This document shows, piece after piece, positions 16,577 through 24,189 of a DNA stretch of 36,861 bases; the first letter of the stretch is position 1; each line of letters begins with the position of its first letter. Under the pieces are notes generated by a model that searched no databases, had not been told where the DNA came from, and saw only the letters and a program-made list of their open reading frames with translations. A program made the position numbers and the translations under genes. The DNA comes from Streptococcus infantis (GTDB lineage: Bacteria > Bacillota > Bacilli > Lactobacillales > Streptococcaceae), in assembly GCF_001579645.1 (NCBI RefSeq), contig NZ_KQ970820.1:33606-70466 (forward strand), given 5' to 3'.

Positions 16577-16594
16577 GTTTAGAAAGAAAAAATC

Positions 16595-17086
16595 ATGTCA
16601 CAACAAGAAGAAATGAAAAACCTCAGCCTCCTCGGCAACAAAGAAACCAACTACATTTTCGAATACCAACCCGAAGTCCTCGAATCCTTTGACAATCGTC
16701 ATGTGGAAAATGACTATTTCATCAAGTTCAACTGCCCTGAATTTACCTCACTTTGTCCCATCACTGCTCAGCCAGACTTTGCGACGATTTATATTTCCTA
16801 CATTCCTGACAAGCTCTGTGTTGAGTCAAAATCCCTTAAACTCTACCTCTTTAGCTACCGAAACCATGGAGATTTTCATGAAAACTGTATCAACACTATC
16901 GGGAAAGACTTGGTCAACTTGCTAGACCCTCGCTACTTAGAGGTTTGGGGGAAATTTACACCTCGCGGTGGCATTTCAATTGACCCTTACTACAACTACG
17001 GTAGACCTGGAACCAAGTATGAAGGCTTGGCAGAACAACGTCTCTTCCAACACGACCTCTATCCAGAGAAAATTGACAACCGCTAA
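16595..17086 (+). CDS. queF: NADPH-dependent 7-cyano-7-deazaguanine reductase QueF
   Basis: Reduces the nitrile of preQ0 to the amine preQ1. The 163-residue monodomain enzyme has the nucleophile Cys54 in [11 protein letters not shown] with Asp61, the QueF motif ESKSLKLY (77-84) and the HGDFHE segment (91-96). It completes the path to preQ1, so the operon product is the expected ligand of the leader riboswitch. The ribosome site is weak (AGAAAGAAAA), unlike its neighbours. Its stop codon is shared with the first base of a BOX element. Confidence 0.96.
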   Translation: MSQQEEMKNLSLLGNKETNYIFEYQPEVLESFDNRHVENDYFIKFNCPEFTSLCPITAQPDFATIYISYIPDKLCVESKSLKLYLFSYRNHGDFHENCINTIGKDLVNLLDPRYLEVWGKFTPRGGISIDPYYNYGRPGTKYEGLAEQRLFQHDLYPEKIDNR

Positions 17087-17237
17087 TACTCTTCGAAAAT
17101 CTCTTCAAACCGCGTCAACATCGCCTTGCCGTAGATATAGGTAACTGACTTCGTCAGTCTTATCCACAACCTCAAAGTAGTGCTTTGAGCAATCTGCGGC
17201 TAGCTTCCTAGTTTGCTCTTTAATTTTCATTGAGTAT
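17086..17237. repeat. BOX element, A-B-C type (copy 2)
   Basis: A 152-bp element with the same ATACTC...GAGTAT ends and the same boxA-boxB-boxC order and orientation as copy 1. Its boxA core is closer to the pneumococcal form (TCGCCTTGCCGTAG). As in copy 1, its first base is the last base of the upstream gene's TAA stop. It can fold into long hairpins and lies between convergent queF and aquaporin genes. Confidence 0.94.
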
Positions 17238-17248
17238 AAAAAGATACG

Positions 17249-17287
17249 AAAAAGCCCTGTTCCTCAAGATGAGGAGCAAGGCTTTTT
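17249..17287. terminator. Bidirectional terminator between queF and the aquaporin gene
   Basis: A 17-bp stem with two mismatches, AAAAAGCCCTGTTCCTC / GAGGAGCAAGGCTTTTT, with a 5-base loop and A/T runs at the two feet, serves both converging transcripts. Confidence 0.93.
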
Positions 17288-17296
17288 AAATTTCAA

Positions 17297-17965
17297 TTAT
17301 TCTTCAGTTCCAAGGAAGTTTTTAGCAACTAGAGCTGCAAGAACGCCACCAACGATTGGTGCAAGGATGAAAATCCAAACTTGTTGAAGAGCTGCGCCAC
17401 CTACCAATACAGCAGGAGCCAAGCTACGAGCTGGGTTTACTGAAAGTCCAGTGATGTTCAAGCCAGCTAGAATCAAAGCTGTCAATGACAAACCGATCAC
17501 CAAACCAGCGATTGCGCCATTCCCTTTGCTTGCTGAAGTTACAGTCATGATCACCAAAACAAACAAGAATGTTGCGATTGTTTCAAACAAGAAACCACCA
17601 AAGACGGTTACACCGTTTGCCAAGGCATTTTCACCAAGACTTGCAGTTGACATACCTGAATTTGCCAAGAGAAAGAATACAGATCCAGATGCAAGGAAAG
17701 CACCGACTACTTGTCCGAGGATGTAGTTTACAAGCTCTGAAGATGACAAACGTTTGTTAACAAACATAGCGATAGAAACAGCTGGGTTCAAGTGAGCACC
17801 TGAAACAGTTCCGATTGAGAAGGCTGCGACTACGATTGCCAAACCAAAAGCAAGAGCAATCCCAAGGTGTCCAAGTCCTTCAACACCATTTCCAAAAACA
17901 ACAGCTCCTGTTCCGATGAACACAAGCATAAAAGTACCGATTAATTCAGCAACAAATTTTTTCAT
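17297..17965 (-). CDS. Aquaporin (MIP family)
   Basis: A 222-residue MIP channel with six membrane segments and both signature loops: GAHLNPAVS (NPA at 60-62) and GLSVNPARS (NPA at 177-179, Arg180). The short length and loops fit the water-channel branch rather than glycerol facilitators. However, the residue three before the second NPA is Leu174 where E. coli AqpZ has Thr, so selectivity may differ. Pneumococcal relatives have been tied to movement of small oxidants or oxygen, which is literature context, not visible here. It is monocistronic, with its own promoter and terminator. Confidence 0.92.
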   Translation of the reverse strand: MKKFVAELIGTFMLVFIGTGAVVFGNGVEGLGHLGIALAFGLAIVVAAFSIGTVSGAHLNPAVSIAMFVNKRLSSSELVNYILGQVVGAFLASGSVFFLLANSGMSTASLGENALANGVTVFGGFLFETIATFLFVLVIMTVTSASKGNGAIAGLVIGLSLTALILAGLNITGLSVNPARSLAPAVLVGGAALQQVWIFILAPIVGGVLAALVAKNFLGTEE

Positions 17966-17995
17966 ATTAAGTCTCCTTTTTTCAAACTATGTATT

Positions 17996-18024
17996 AGTCT
18001 ATCAGAAGGAGGAAAGGGTTTCAA
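17996..18024 (-). promoter_or_regulatory. Promoter of the aquaporin gene
   Basis: On the minus strand, TTGAAA (18019-18024), 17-base spacer and TAGACT (17996-18001) with TG before the -10. AAAAAAGGAGAC sits just before the ATG. Confidence 0.78.
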
Positions 18025-18074
18025 GAAATGTGCTTGGAAATTTTGTGTAAGTTTTCACATTTAATAGTCGAAAT

Positions 18075-18866
18075 CTAATATTGAAAAGATTGAATTGCTT
18101 TTTTCAAGTCATCTTGTAAACTATTTCTCTGGTCGAGTTGGACATAGACTTCTAAGAGACAGGATCTAAAATTGGAAAATTTATAAAAATCTTCCGTCTC
18201 TTCTATCGGGAAATCAAGTGACTTTATCCAAGAGGTTAGTGTCGCTTGATCCACCTTGCCTTGTAAAATAGGTTCGTAAAGCACTCTGGCTAAGCGCCAT
18301 TCCTCATCATCTATAAATCGAATCGAAATTCTTTTAAACAGTTGACCAAGTATGTCAAATACTTCATGAACTCTGTTTATAGAAAAGTCTGGATGACAAA
18401 CGACTTCAGTCAAGAGATCCGCTCCATGCGCAAAAGCATGTACCCAACCATACTGGCTTGAAAAACCAGTCGTATCCTCTTCTTTTTCAAGGTAGTGCAG
18501 ACCTTGATCGAGCATCGTATTTCTGATATCAATTTTAAGCACTTGATAATAAAGAGAGTGTTGGTTGCCATCGGCAGATAAGAGATTGGCATAAATAAGT
18601 GCCCTAAAAGAACGGTCAAGCGTTGAAGCTCCTAGCTTATCAAGCTCTTTATCTAGGCCACCATCAGAAACAATCATAGCAGATATAAATTGAAATTGCT
18701 CCTTTGTAAATAACTCTTCTTGGATCCCTCTAGCCAAACTGGTAAAAACCAATTCATCGCGAATTTCTGGACTCGGATCCCCTAAGTGCTCAAGTAACCA
18801 CTGGAGTTCTTTTTGACTATAACTTGGGTTTTCTTCTGTTATTTTTCTATGTAACTCTTGATACAT
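18075..18866 (-). CDS. DUF2785-like hypothetical protein
   Basis: The 263-residue soluble protein is mostly alpha-helical by composition. The block GWVHAFAHGADLLTEVV (about 152-168), preceded by SFRALIYANLLSADG, resembles the DUF2785 family of unknown function. The start at 18866 has AGAGGT upstream; a longer frame to 18914 would overlap the HxlR gene. It lies 11 bases downstream of the HxlR regulator and is probably co-transcribed with it. No catalytic motif is identifiable. The family call is from memory of the motif pattern and is moderate. Confidence 0.65.
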   Translation of the reverse strand: MYQELHRKITEENPSYSQKELQWLLEHLGDPSPEIRDELVFTSLARGIQEELFTKEQFQFISAMIVSDGGLDKELDKLGASTLDRSFRALIYANLLSADGNQHSLYYQVLKIDIRNTMLDQGLHYLEKEEDTTGFSSQYGWVHAFAHGADLLTEVVCHPDFSINRVHEVFDILGQLFKRISIRFIDDEEWRLARVLYEPILQGKVDQATLTSWIKSLDFPIEETEDFYKFSNFRSCLLEVYVQLDQRNSLQDDLKKAIQSFQY

Positions 18867-18877
18867 GGTCAATACCT

Positions 18878-19210
18878 CTACATTTCTAGCAACTTGATAT
18901 AATCCAGACCCCATTTTTCGACAGCATCTAAAACAACTCTGAATTCCTGCCCCATTTCGGTTAAGCTGTACTCAACTCGTGGGGGAACTTCCGCATAGAC
19001 CTTTCGTTGAACAATCTTATCCTTTTCTAATTGACGGAGATGACGGGTCAAAATAGTTTGAGTAATCCCAGGCAATAATCTCTGCAATTCTTTAAATCGT
19101 TTGGTACCCGTACTCAACTGATAAATGATTACCAGTGCCCATTTCCCCGTTAAAACCCTCTGCGTTGTCGCAAATGGACAAATACCATACTCACTCACTT
19201 TATTTGTCAT
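18878..19210 (-). CDS. HxlR-family transcriptional regulator
   Basis: A 110-residue winged helix protein with the HxlR hallmarks: N-terminal Cys11 in GICPFATTQRVLTGKW, the helix-turn-helix FKELQRLLPGITQTILTRHLRQLE and the wing KVYAEVPPRVEYSLT. Family members such as YodB sense electrophiles or oxidants through that N-terminal cysteine, so a similar role is plausible. It is divergent from a SnoaL-like gene with a shared upstream palindrome (19260-19274). Confidence 0.93.
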   Translation of the reverse strand: MTNKVSEYGICPFATTQRVLTGKWALVIIYQLSTGTKRFKELQRLLPGITQTILTRHLRQLEKDKIVQRKVYAEVPPRVEYSLTEMGQEFRVVLDAVEKWGLDYIKLLEM

Positions 19211-19259
19211 AAAATATCCTCTTTCTATTTTTTAAAAAAATTTATCTTTTAATATCAAT

Positions 19260-19274
19260 AAAAGTACTACTTTT
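19260..19274. promoter_or_regulatory. Palindrome in the HxlR/SnoaL-like divergent region (putative operator)
   Basis: AAAAGTA-C-TACTTTT is a perfect 7+1+7 inverted repeat. It lies between the divergent genes, 28 bases upstream of the -35 of the SnoaL-like gene and about 50 bases before the HxlR start. HxlR regulators commonly bind such symmetric sites beside their own gene. Confidence 0.6.
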
Positions 19275-19301
19275 GATACCAGCTATCGAAAAAGTGTCTA
19301 C

Positions 19302-19330
19302 TTGTTTTTTTTGATTGTAACTGTTATAAT
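19302..19330 (+). promoter_or_regulatory. Promoter of the SnoaL-like gene
   Basis: TTGTTT (19302-19307), 17-base spacer and TATAAT (19325-19330) with TG one base upstream, about 31 bases before the ATG. Confidence 0.78.
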
Positions 19331-19360
19331 TATATCATAAAAAAGAAATGGAGAATAGAT

Positions 19361-19750
19361 ATGTCAACAAACTTAGAAATTTTCAATGCTTATAACCAAG
19401 CTTTAATTGCTGGTGACTTTCCTGGTGTCTTTGAAACGATGGCAGACGATATTATCTGGCATCAACCTGGTACTCATAGTATATCTGGTACAGTTGTTGG
19501 TAAGGACAAGCTAGGAACTCACCTGGCTACATTTGCTGAGAAAACTAATGGAACCTTTAAGGTGATAACAAATTGGGTTTCTGACAATAAGGATTTAATC
19601 GCAGCTAATGTTACTTTTCTTGGAACACGGGCTGATGGTACTGAACTCAATATGAACGGGATTGACCTCTTCCGTATTGAAGACGGGAAAATCAAAGAAG
19701 TTTGGCTCTTCTCTTCAGATCAAGCTGAAGAAGATAGCTTTTGGGGATAA
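19361..19750 (+). CDS. SnoaL/NTF2-like domain protein
   Basis: A 129-residue single-domain protein of the cystatin-like SnoaL/ketosteroid-isomerase fold. It has the typical N-terminal helix (IFNAYNQALIAGDFPGVFETMADDIIWH), central GTVVGKDKLGTHLATF and the final strand IEDGKIKEVWLFSSDQ. Such proteins bind small hydrophobic molecules or act as isomerases or cyclases; this one's ligand is unknown. It is divergent from the HxlR regulator, which probably controls it. Confidence 0.85.
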   Translation: MSTNLEIFNAYNQALIAGDFPGVFETMADDIIWHQPGTHSISGTVVGKDKLGTHLATFAEKTNGTFKVITNWVSDNKDLIAANVTFLGTRADGTELNMNGIDLFRIEDGKIKEVWLFSSDQAEEDSFWG

Positions 19751-19755
19751 TTTAA

Positions 19756-19910
19756 GAGGCCAGGACAAAAATTTTGATTTTAGGAATTCTTTATTATAAA
19801 TTTTTAAAATCGATAGATTAGAAAAAAAGCGAACAAGACAGTATTCTGAGTGTCAGATAACTCGTTTTGTTCGCTTTTTATATTTAAGGTTAGACTTTTG
19901 TCCCAGACTC
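19756..19910. repeat. 155-bp imperfect inverted repeat enclosing a terminator
   Basis: The ends GAGGCCAGGACAAAA (19756-19770) and TTTTGTCCCAGACTC (19896-19910) are inverted repeats matching at 12 of 15 positions. They enclose an AT-rich segment and the terminator at 19824-19879. This has the form of a small non-coding intergenic element, but I do not recognise it with certainty as a named repeat such as RUP or SPRITE. Confidence 0.5.
19824..19879. terminator. Bidirectional terminator after the SnoaL-like gene
   Basis: AAAAAGCGAACAA pairs with TTGTTCGCTTTTT (13 bp) around a loop that contains a further GACA/TGTC pairing. It separates the SnoaL-like gene from the truncated pepF copy. Confidence 0.85.
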
Positions 19911-19949
19911 TTTTATTTTATTCTCACAACTGGGCATTTAAACTATAAT

Positions 19950-20681
19950 CTAATCAACTGTATCAGACAAGAACTGAATGGTATCACGGAGTGGTTTATC
20001 TGTTGAAATATCGGCTTCGATAATCATAGCTGACTCAAGTGGTGTCTTGCTACCACCTGATTTGAGGAGATTGAGCCAGTCTCTAGCTCCATTCTCAGAG
20101 TTTTTAAGATGAAGGTAACCAGCAAGTCCTGCTGAGTAAGTGTAGCTATACAAGCCCATGTAGTAGTGAGCTTGGCGCATCCAAGTCAGTGCTGCATCAT
20201 CATCAATCTCAATAGCATCTCCCCAGAAATCGGTCAAAACTTCCTGCATAATACTGTTGAGTTTGCTTGCCCCAAAGGTTTCTCCTTCTTCAATCAGTGT
20301 ATAAACCTTACGTTGGAAGGCTGCTTCCAAGAGGTGAGTGATAAAGTTATGGAAGTAGGTATCTGTCAAGCGGTGGGCAAGAGCGAATCGTTTCTGACGT
20401 GGATCATCAGACTGGTGTTCCAAGTAATCACTGAGAAGCAATTCATTGAAGGTTGACGGTGCTTCGACATAGTAGGTCGACATGTGGGCATTAAAATAGC
20501 TTTGGTGATTGTCAGAAAAGATGAATTGACCAGAGTGACCAATTTCATGAATCAAGGTATAAACATCGCTCAAACGACCTGTCCAGCTCATAAGGTCATA
20601 TGGATGTATACGGTAGGGATCATCTGTCTCCTCCCAATCATACACATCTATTATACAACATTCTTTTCTAGCTATCTTCAT
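19950..20681 (-). pseudogene. Truncated duplicate of pepF (oligoendopeptidase F, C-terminal part)
   Basis: The frame encodes 243 residues. From about residue 22 it repeats the C-terminal 240 or so residues of the full pepF at 22383-24179, including the zinc motif HEIGH (45-49 here). Homology at DNA level runs 19915-20622 and stops abruptly. The first 20 or so residues are unrelated and the N-terminal 360 residues of pepF are missing. There is a 12-bp in-frame deletion (four residues, VIST) after SAGL, and a TAG replaces the Gln codon after DTVD, removing the last 11 residues. An active peptidase is unlikely, although the frame is otherwise open. Confidence 0.9.
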
Positions 20682-20758
20682 TATAAGAAATAAACATGTT
20701 AGTCTCAGATAGTTTTTTCACTCTTAGAGGGTTAATTTTTCCAAAAACCAGTCTTTGT

Positions 20759-20787
20759 TTGACACAAATTTCACAAAGTTGTATACT
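20759..20787 (+). promoter_or_regulatory. Promoter of the acetoin/diacetyl reductase gene with Rex-like half-site
   Basis: TTGACA (20759-20764), 17-base spacer and TATACT (20782-20787) form a strong promoter. Positions 20759-20776 read TTGACA-N6-TCACAA and match the Rex consensus TTGTGA-N6-TCACAA at 10 of 12 fixed positions, overlapping the -35. NADH-sensing Rex control would suit a fermentative reductase; binding is inferred. Confidence 0.6.
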
Positions 20788-20862
20788 AAAAAGCGATAGG
20801 ACTTCTTTTGAGTCTATCACAACTCACTTATAACCCTTTGCTGTTCTTTTTGAACGTTTGAA

Positions 20863-20886
20863 CGGTATCACGGATACCGAGGAGGA
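20863..20886 (+). promoter_or_regulatory. Leader hairpin abutting the ribosome binding site
   Basis: CGGTATC / GATACCG with a 3-base loop (20863-20879) ends directly before AGGAGGA (20880-20886), 5 bases ahead of the ATG. The leader is about 98 nt and holds another weaker hairpin. The stem may modulate ribosome access or protect the message. Confidence 0.45.
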
Positions 20887-20891
20887 ATCAT

Positions 20892-21656
20892 ATGTCTAAA
20901 GTAGCTATCGTTACAGGTGCAGGTCAAGGGATCGGTTTTGCAATCGCAAAACGCTTGGTTCAAGATGGTTTTAAGGTTGGAGTTTTAGACTACAACGCTG
21001 AAACAGCTGAGAAAGCAGTTGCTGAATTGTCAGCAGATAAAGCTTTTGCTGTTGTAGCTGATGTGTCTAAACAAGCAGAAGTTGCTGCAGCTTTCCAAAA
21101 AGTTGTCGATCATTTCGGAGACTTGAACGTTGTGGTAAACAACGCTGGTGTCGCTCCTACTACACCTCTGGATACAATTACAGAGGAACAATTCGCGCGC
21201 ACATTTGCTATTAACGTCGGTGGTGTAATTTGGGGAGCACAAGCTGCTCAGGCTCAATTTAAAGCACTTGGTCACGGTGGTAAAATCATCAATGCTACTT
21301 CTCAAGCAGGTGTTGTCGGAAATCCAAACTTGACTGTATACGGCGGTACAAAATTCGCTGTTCGTGGTATTACTCAAACATTGGCGCGTGATTTAGCAGA
21401 GTCAGGTATCACTGTCAACGCCTATGCTCCAGGTATCGTAAAAACACCAATGATGTATGATATCGCTCATGAAGTTGGAAAAAATGCAGGAAAAGATGAC
21501 GAGTGGGGTATGCAAACATTCGCAAAAGATATTACATTGAAACGCCTATCTGAACCAGAAGATGTAGCTGCAGCAGTTAGCTTCCTTGCTGGACCAGATT
21601 CAAACTACATTACAGGTCAAACCATTATCGTTGATGGTGGTATGCAATTCCATTAA
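20892..21656 (+). CDS. butA: (S)-acetoin-forming diacetyl reductase / 2,3-butanediol dehydrogenase
   Basis: A 254-residue classical short-chain dehydrogenase, NAD(H)-dependent (TGAGQGIG at 8-15, Asp33 after the second strand), with NNAG at 83-86 and catalytic Ser137, Tyr150 and Lys154. The blocks [37 protein letters not shown] and the DGGM-x-F end closely match the Klebsiella BudC/lactic ButA type. It would reduce diacetyl to acetoin and acetoin to butanediol, disposing of NADH. It is monocistronic, with its own promoter and terminator, and sits between the two pepF copies. Confidence 0.92.
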   Translation: MSKVAIVTGAGQGIGFAIAKRLVQDGFKVGVLDYNAETAEKAVAELSADKAFAVVADVSKQAEVAAAFQKVVDHFGDLNVVVNNAGVAPTTPLDTITEEQFARTFAINVGGVIWGAQAAQAQFKALGHGGKIINATSQAGVVGNPNLTVYGGTKFAVRGITQTLARDLAESGITVNAYAPGIVKTPMMYDIAHEVGKNAGKDDEWGMQTFAKDITLKRLSEPEDVAAAVSFLAGPDSNYITGQTIIVDGGMQFH

Positions 21657-21669
21657 GATTAAAAAAAGT

Positions 21670-21697
21670 GAGGTTGGAACAAAATCCAACCTCTTTT
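21670..21697. terminator. Terminator shared by butA and the thioredoxin-like gene
   Basis: GAGGTTGGA / TCCAACCTC (9 bp, 6-base loop) with TTTT after it and an A-run before it. It can serve the convergent transcripts on both sides. Confidence 0.88.
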
Positions 21698-21757
21698 ATC
21701 ATCTCCACGATTCCAATTTTCGGAGTCGTTTTTGTCATTTAAAACAATCTTTCTGTC

Positions 21758-22207
21758 CTATTCATGCTTCAGAAATGAAAGGATTTCTTCAAGACTAGCG
21801 GAACTTCCTTGCTCTAAATAATGTGATTTACTACCATTTTGATAGACTGAAAGATTCGGAACAGTTTGGATATCCATTTCTTTTGCAAAGGCTGTAATCT
21901 CATCCTTTTCATCAGAATCACTATTCAAATAATAGACCGTCTGGTGACTTTTTTGAATCGCTAAAGCCAAATTGGGCACAAACTTTTGACAGTAGGGACA
22001 GGATTCTCTTCCAATGTAGACGACAAACTCGTCGCCATTTGCAAGTTTGGAGCGCATTTCTTTCATATTGATTGCTTTGGTATACTGAACAGCTTCCTGA
22101 TAAGTTTTTGGAAGAACAGGCTGACTGAATTTCCAAATCATAAACAAAATCGGCATAGCAATTCCAATGATAAGCAAGCTAAGTTTTTTATTGACACGCA
22201 CTAGCAT
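21758..22207 (-). CDS. Membrane-anchored thioredoxin-like protein (bacteriocin accessory/PedC-like)
   Basis: The 149-residue protein has an N-terminal membrane anchor (about 9-27) and a thioredoxin-like domain with redox site CPYC (Cys70, Cys73) after VVYIGRES, and cis-Pro in VPNLSVY. This resembles the bacteriocin-transport accessory proteins of the PedC/BrcD type, which act outside the membrane on disulfides. No bacteriocin gene is seen nearby, so the role may be general. The start is uncertain: ATG at 22207 or GTG at 22201, the latter better spaced from GGAG. Confidence 0.82.
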   Translation of the reverse strand: MLVRVNKKLSLLIIGIAMPILFMIWKFSQPVLPKTYQEAVQYTKAINMKEMRSKLANGDEFVVYIGRESCPYCQKFVPNLALAIQKSHQTVYYLNSDSDEKDEITAFAKEMDIQTVPNLSVYQNGSKSHYLEQGSSASLEEILSFLKHE

Positions 22208-22382
22208 CTCCGTCCTTTTCTAAGTATTTTCCCTAGTCTAATCGCCCACGACAAGATATAAAATCCAACCGATAGATCTATAATATCGCACATTCTGAAG
22301 ACAAAGTCTTCAGTAAACTTTATTAAATAAATGTCATTCTAAAATCTCAACAATATAACTCTATTGTTGCACTTTTATGATT
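22208..22382. other. Intergenic region with two hairpins between pepF and the thioredoxin-like gene
   Basis: No gene is seen. Two perfect hairpins are present: CTGAAGAC-AAA-GTCTTCAG (22295-22313) and CAACAATA-N6-TATTGTTG (22348-22369). Neither has a long T-run on the minus strand, so they are weak terminators or message-end structures for pepF. I could not identify a clear promoter for the thioredoxin-like gene here. Confidence 0.5.
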
Positions 22383-24179
22383 TTATTCTCCCAACTGGGC
22401 ACTGTAGTTGATAATTTGGTCAACTGTATCAGACAAGAATTGGATGGTATCACGGAGTGGTTTATCCGTTGAGATATCGGCTCCGATAATCATAGCTGAT
22501 TCAAGTGGTGTTTTGCTACCACCTGATTTGAGGAGATTGAGCCAGTCTCTAGCTCCATTCTCAGAGTTTTTAAGATGAAGGTAACCAGCAGTCGAGATGA
22601 CAAGTCCTGCTGAATAGGTATAACTATACAAGCCCATGTAATAGTGAGCTTGGCGCATCCAAGTCAGTGCTGCATCATCATCAATCTCAATAGCATCTCC
22701 CCAGAAATCCGTCAAGACTTCTTTCATAATACTGTTGAGTTTGCTTGCCCCAAAGGTTTCTCCTTCTTCAATCAGTGTATAAACCTTACGTTGGAAGGCT
22801 GCTTCCAAGAGGTGGGTGATAAAGTTATGGAAGTAGGTATCTGTCAAGCGGTGAGCAAGAGCGAATCGTTTCTGACGTGGATCATCAGACTGGTGTTCCA
22901 AGTAATCACTTAAAAGCAATTCATTGAAGGTTGACGGTGCTTCGACATAGTAGGTAGACATGTGAGCATTGAAGTAACTTTGGTGATTGTCAGAAAAGAT
23001 GAATTGACCAGAGTGACCAATTTCATGAATCAAGGTATAAACATCGCTCAAACGACCTGTCCAGCTCATGAGAACATAAGGATGCACACGGTAGGGATCA
23101 GCTGCATAGCCACCAGAATCCTTACCACTATTAGCAGCAAAGTCCACCCAGCGTTCTTCTTGATAGCGAGCAACTTCTTGACTGTATTCTTGACCCAAAG
23201 GTTCTACCGACTTCATAACCAAATCGTAGGCATCATCAATAGTCACTTCAGGATTCAGAGCACTGTCCAAGTCCAATTTCCAGTCCGCAAAGGTCATCTT
23301 CTCAAGACCATTGACCTTGGCAACATGCTTGAGGTATCTCTGAGCGACTGGCGCAAAGTCCTTCATGATGAGGTCAATCTGGCGATCAAACATGGAACGA
23401 TCTACTTCTTGCTCAGCTAAAAGATAGTCAAATACTGAGTCGTACCCCTTCATATCTGCCAAGAGTTTTTCAGACTTGACTTGGGCTAGATAGGCTGCCG
23501 CAGCCGTATTTTGGTGCTTACGAAGTCCTTCTGAAAAGGAACGGAAGGATTTCTCACGAACTTCAGCATCCTCGTGATTTTGGTAGAAATTTTCATAGGT
23601 CACAAAGCTATTTTTGTAAGTCTTCCCATGGGCTTCAAAGTCAGCCATTTCAAAGTCGCCAGCTCGCATCTTAGTATAGATATCCTGTGGACTATAGAAA
23701 ACTTCACCCAGATTAGTCAAGGCCTTCTCCACATCAGCCCCAAGATAGTGGGCTTTTTTGATTTTCGCCTGACGAATAGCCGACGTCAAATGTGGTAAGT
23801 TACCCAAACGGTCCAAGACTTCCTCATCTGCAGCCACTAAGGCATCATCAAAGAAGGTTAAGGCGACACTGGCATCTGTCTCAAAGTCCATTCCAGCTTG
23901 GGCGATATTGGCATAATCTTCATTACCATAGTCTGTCGTCTGAGGCATAAAGGCGTAATTACCGATATGGCTCATCTGGATATAGATTTGCTCCAATTCT
24001 GCAAAGGCCTTTTCAAAATCTTCAAAAGTGTGAAGATTATCCTTGTAGTCACGGCTAAATTGATTGATGTCTTCACGCGCCTTCTCAATCGCACGCAAGA
24101 AATCCTCGCGGTCTTGGTATAGGGCTGTTAAGTCCCAAAGTTCCTTTTCAGGAAATTCTGAACGGTGTTTTTGTTCCAT
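22383..24179 (-). CDS. pepF: Oligoendopeptidase F (M3 zinc peptidase)
   Basis: A full-length 598-residue cytoplasmic peptidase that cleaves oligopeptides. The zinc motif HEIGH lies at 385-389 (His385, Glu386, His389), with the third-ligand glutamate expected in the following FNELLLSDYLEHQ segment, as in the M3B family. An AAGAGGA site precedes the ATG. It is third in the minus-strand group prmA-rsmE-pepF, 10 bases after rsmE. Its last 240 residues are duplicated in the truncated copy at 19950-20681. Confidence 0.96.
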   Translation of the reverse strand: MEQKHRSEFPEKELWDLTALYQDREDFLRAIEKAREDINQFSRDYKDNLHTFEDFEKAFAELEQIYIQMSHIGNYAFMPQTTDYGNEDYANIAQAGMDFETDASVALTFFDDALVAADEEVLDRLGNLPHLTSAIRQAKIKKAHYLGADVEKALTNLGEVFYSPQDIYTKMRAGDFEMADFEAHGKTYKNSFVTYENFYQNHEDAEVREKSFRSFSEGLRKHQNTAAAAYLAQVKSEKLLADMKGYDSVFDYLLAEQEVDRSMFDRQIDLIMKDFAPVAQRYLKHVAKVNGLEKMTFADWKLDLDSALNPEVTIDDAYDLVMKSVEPLGQEYSQEVARYQEERWVDFAANSGKDSGGYAADPYRVHPYVLMSWTGRLSDVYTLIHEIGHSGQFIFSDNHQSYFNAHMSTYYVEAPSTFNELLLSDYLEHQSDDPRQKRFALAHRLTDTYFHNFITHLLEAAFQRKVYTLIEEGETFGASKLNSIMKEVLTDFWGDAIEIDDDAALTWMRQAHYYMGLYSYTYSAGLVISTAGYLHLKNSENGARDWLNLLKSGGSKTPLESAMIIGADISTDKPLRDTIQFLSDTVDQIINYSAQLGE

Positions 24180-24189
24180 CTTTTTCCTC

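Noticed and set aside
20863..20876. Similarity of GGTATCACGGA upstream of butA to the same 11-mer inside both pepF copies
   Set aside because: Only 11 bases match, with no extension on either side; a chance match is the simplest reading and the butA copy is part of a hairpin.
21758..22207. Bacteriocin locus around the PedC-like thioredoxin protein
   Set aside because: No double-glycine leader peptide, immunity gene or peptidase-ABC transporter is visible nearby; only the accessory-like protein is present.
22295..22369. Small regulatory RNA between pepF and the thioredoxin-like gene
   Set aside because: Two hairpins are present but no convincing promoter plus T-run terminator on either strand; CiaR-type TTTAAG repeats are absent.
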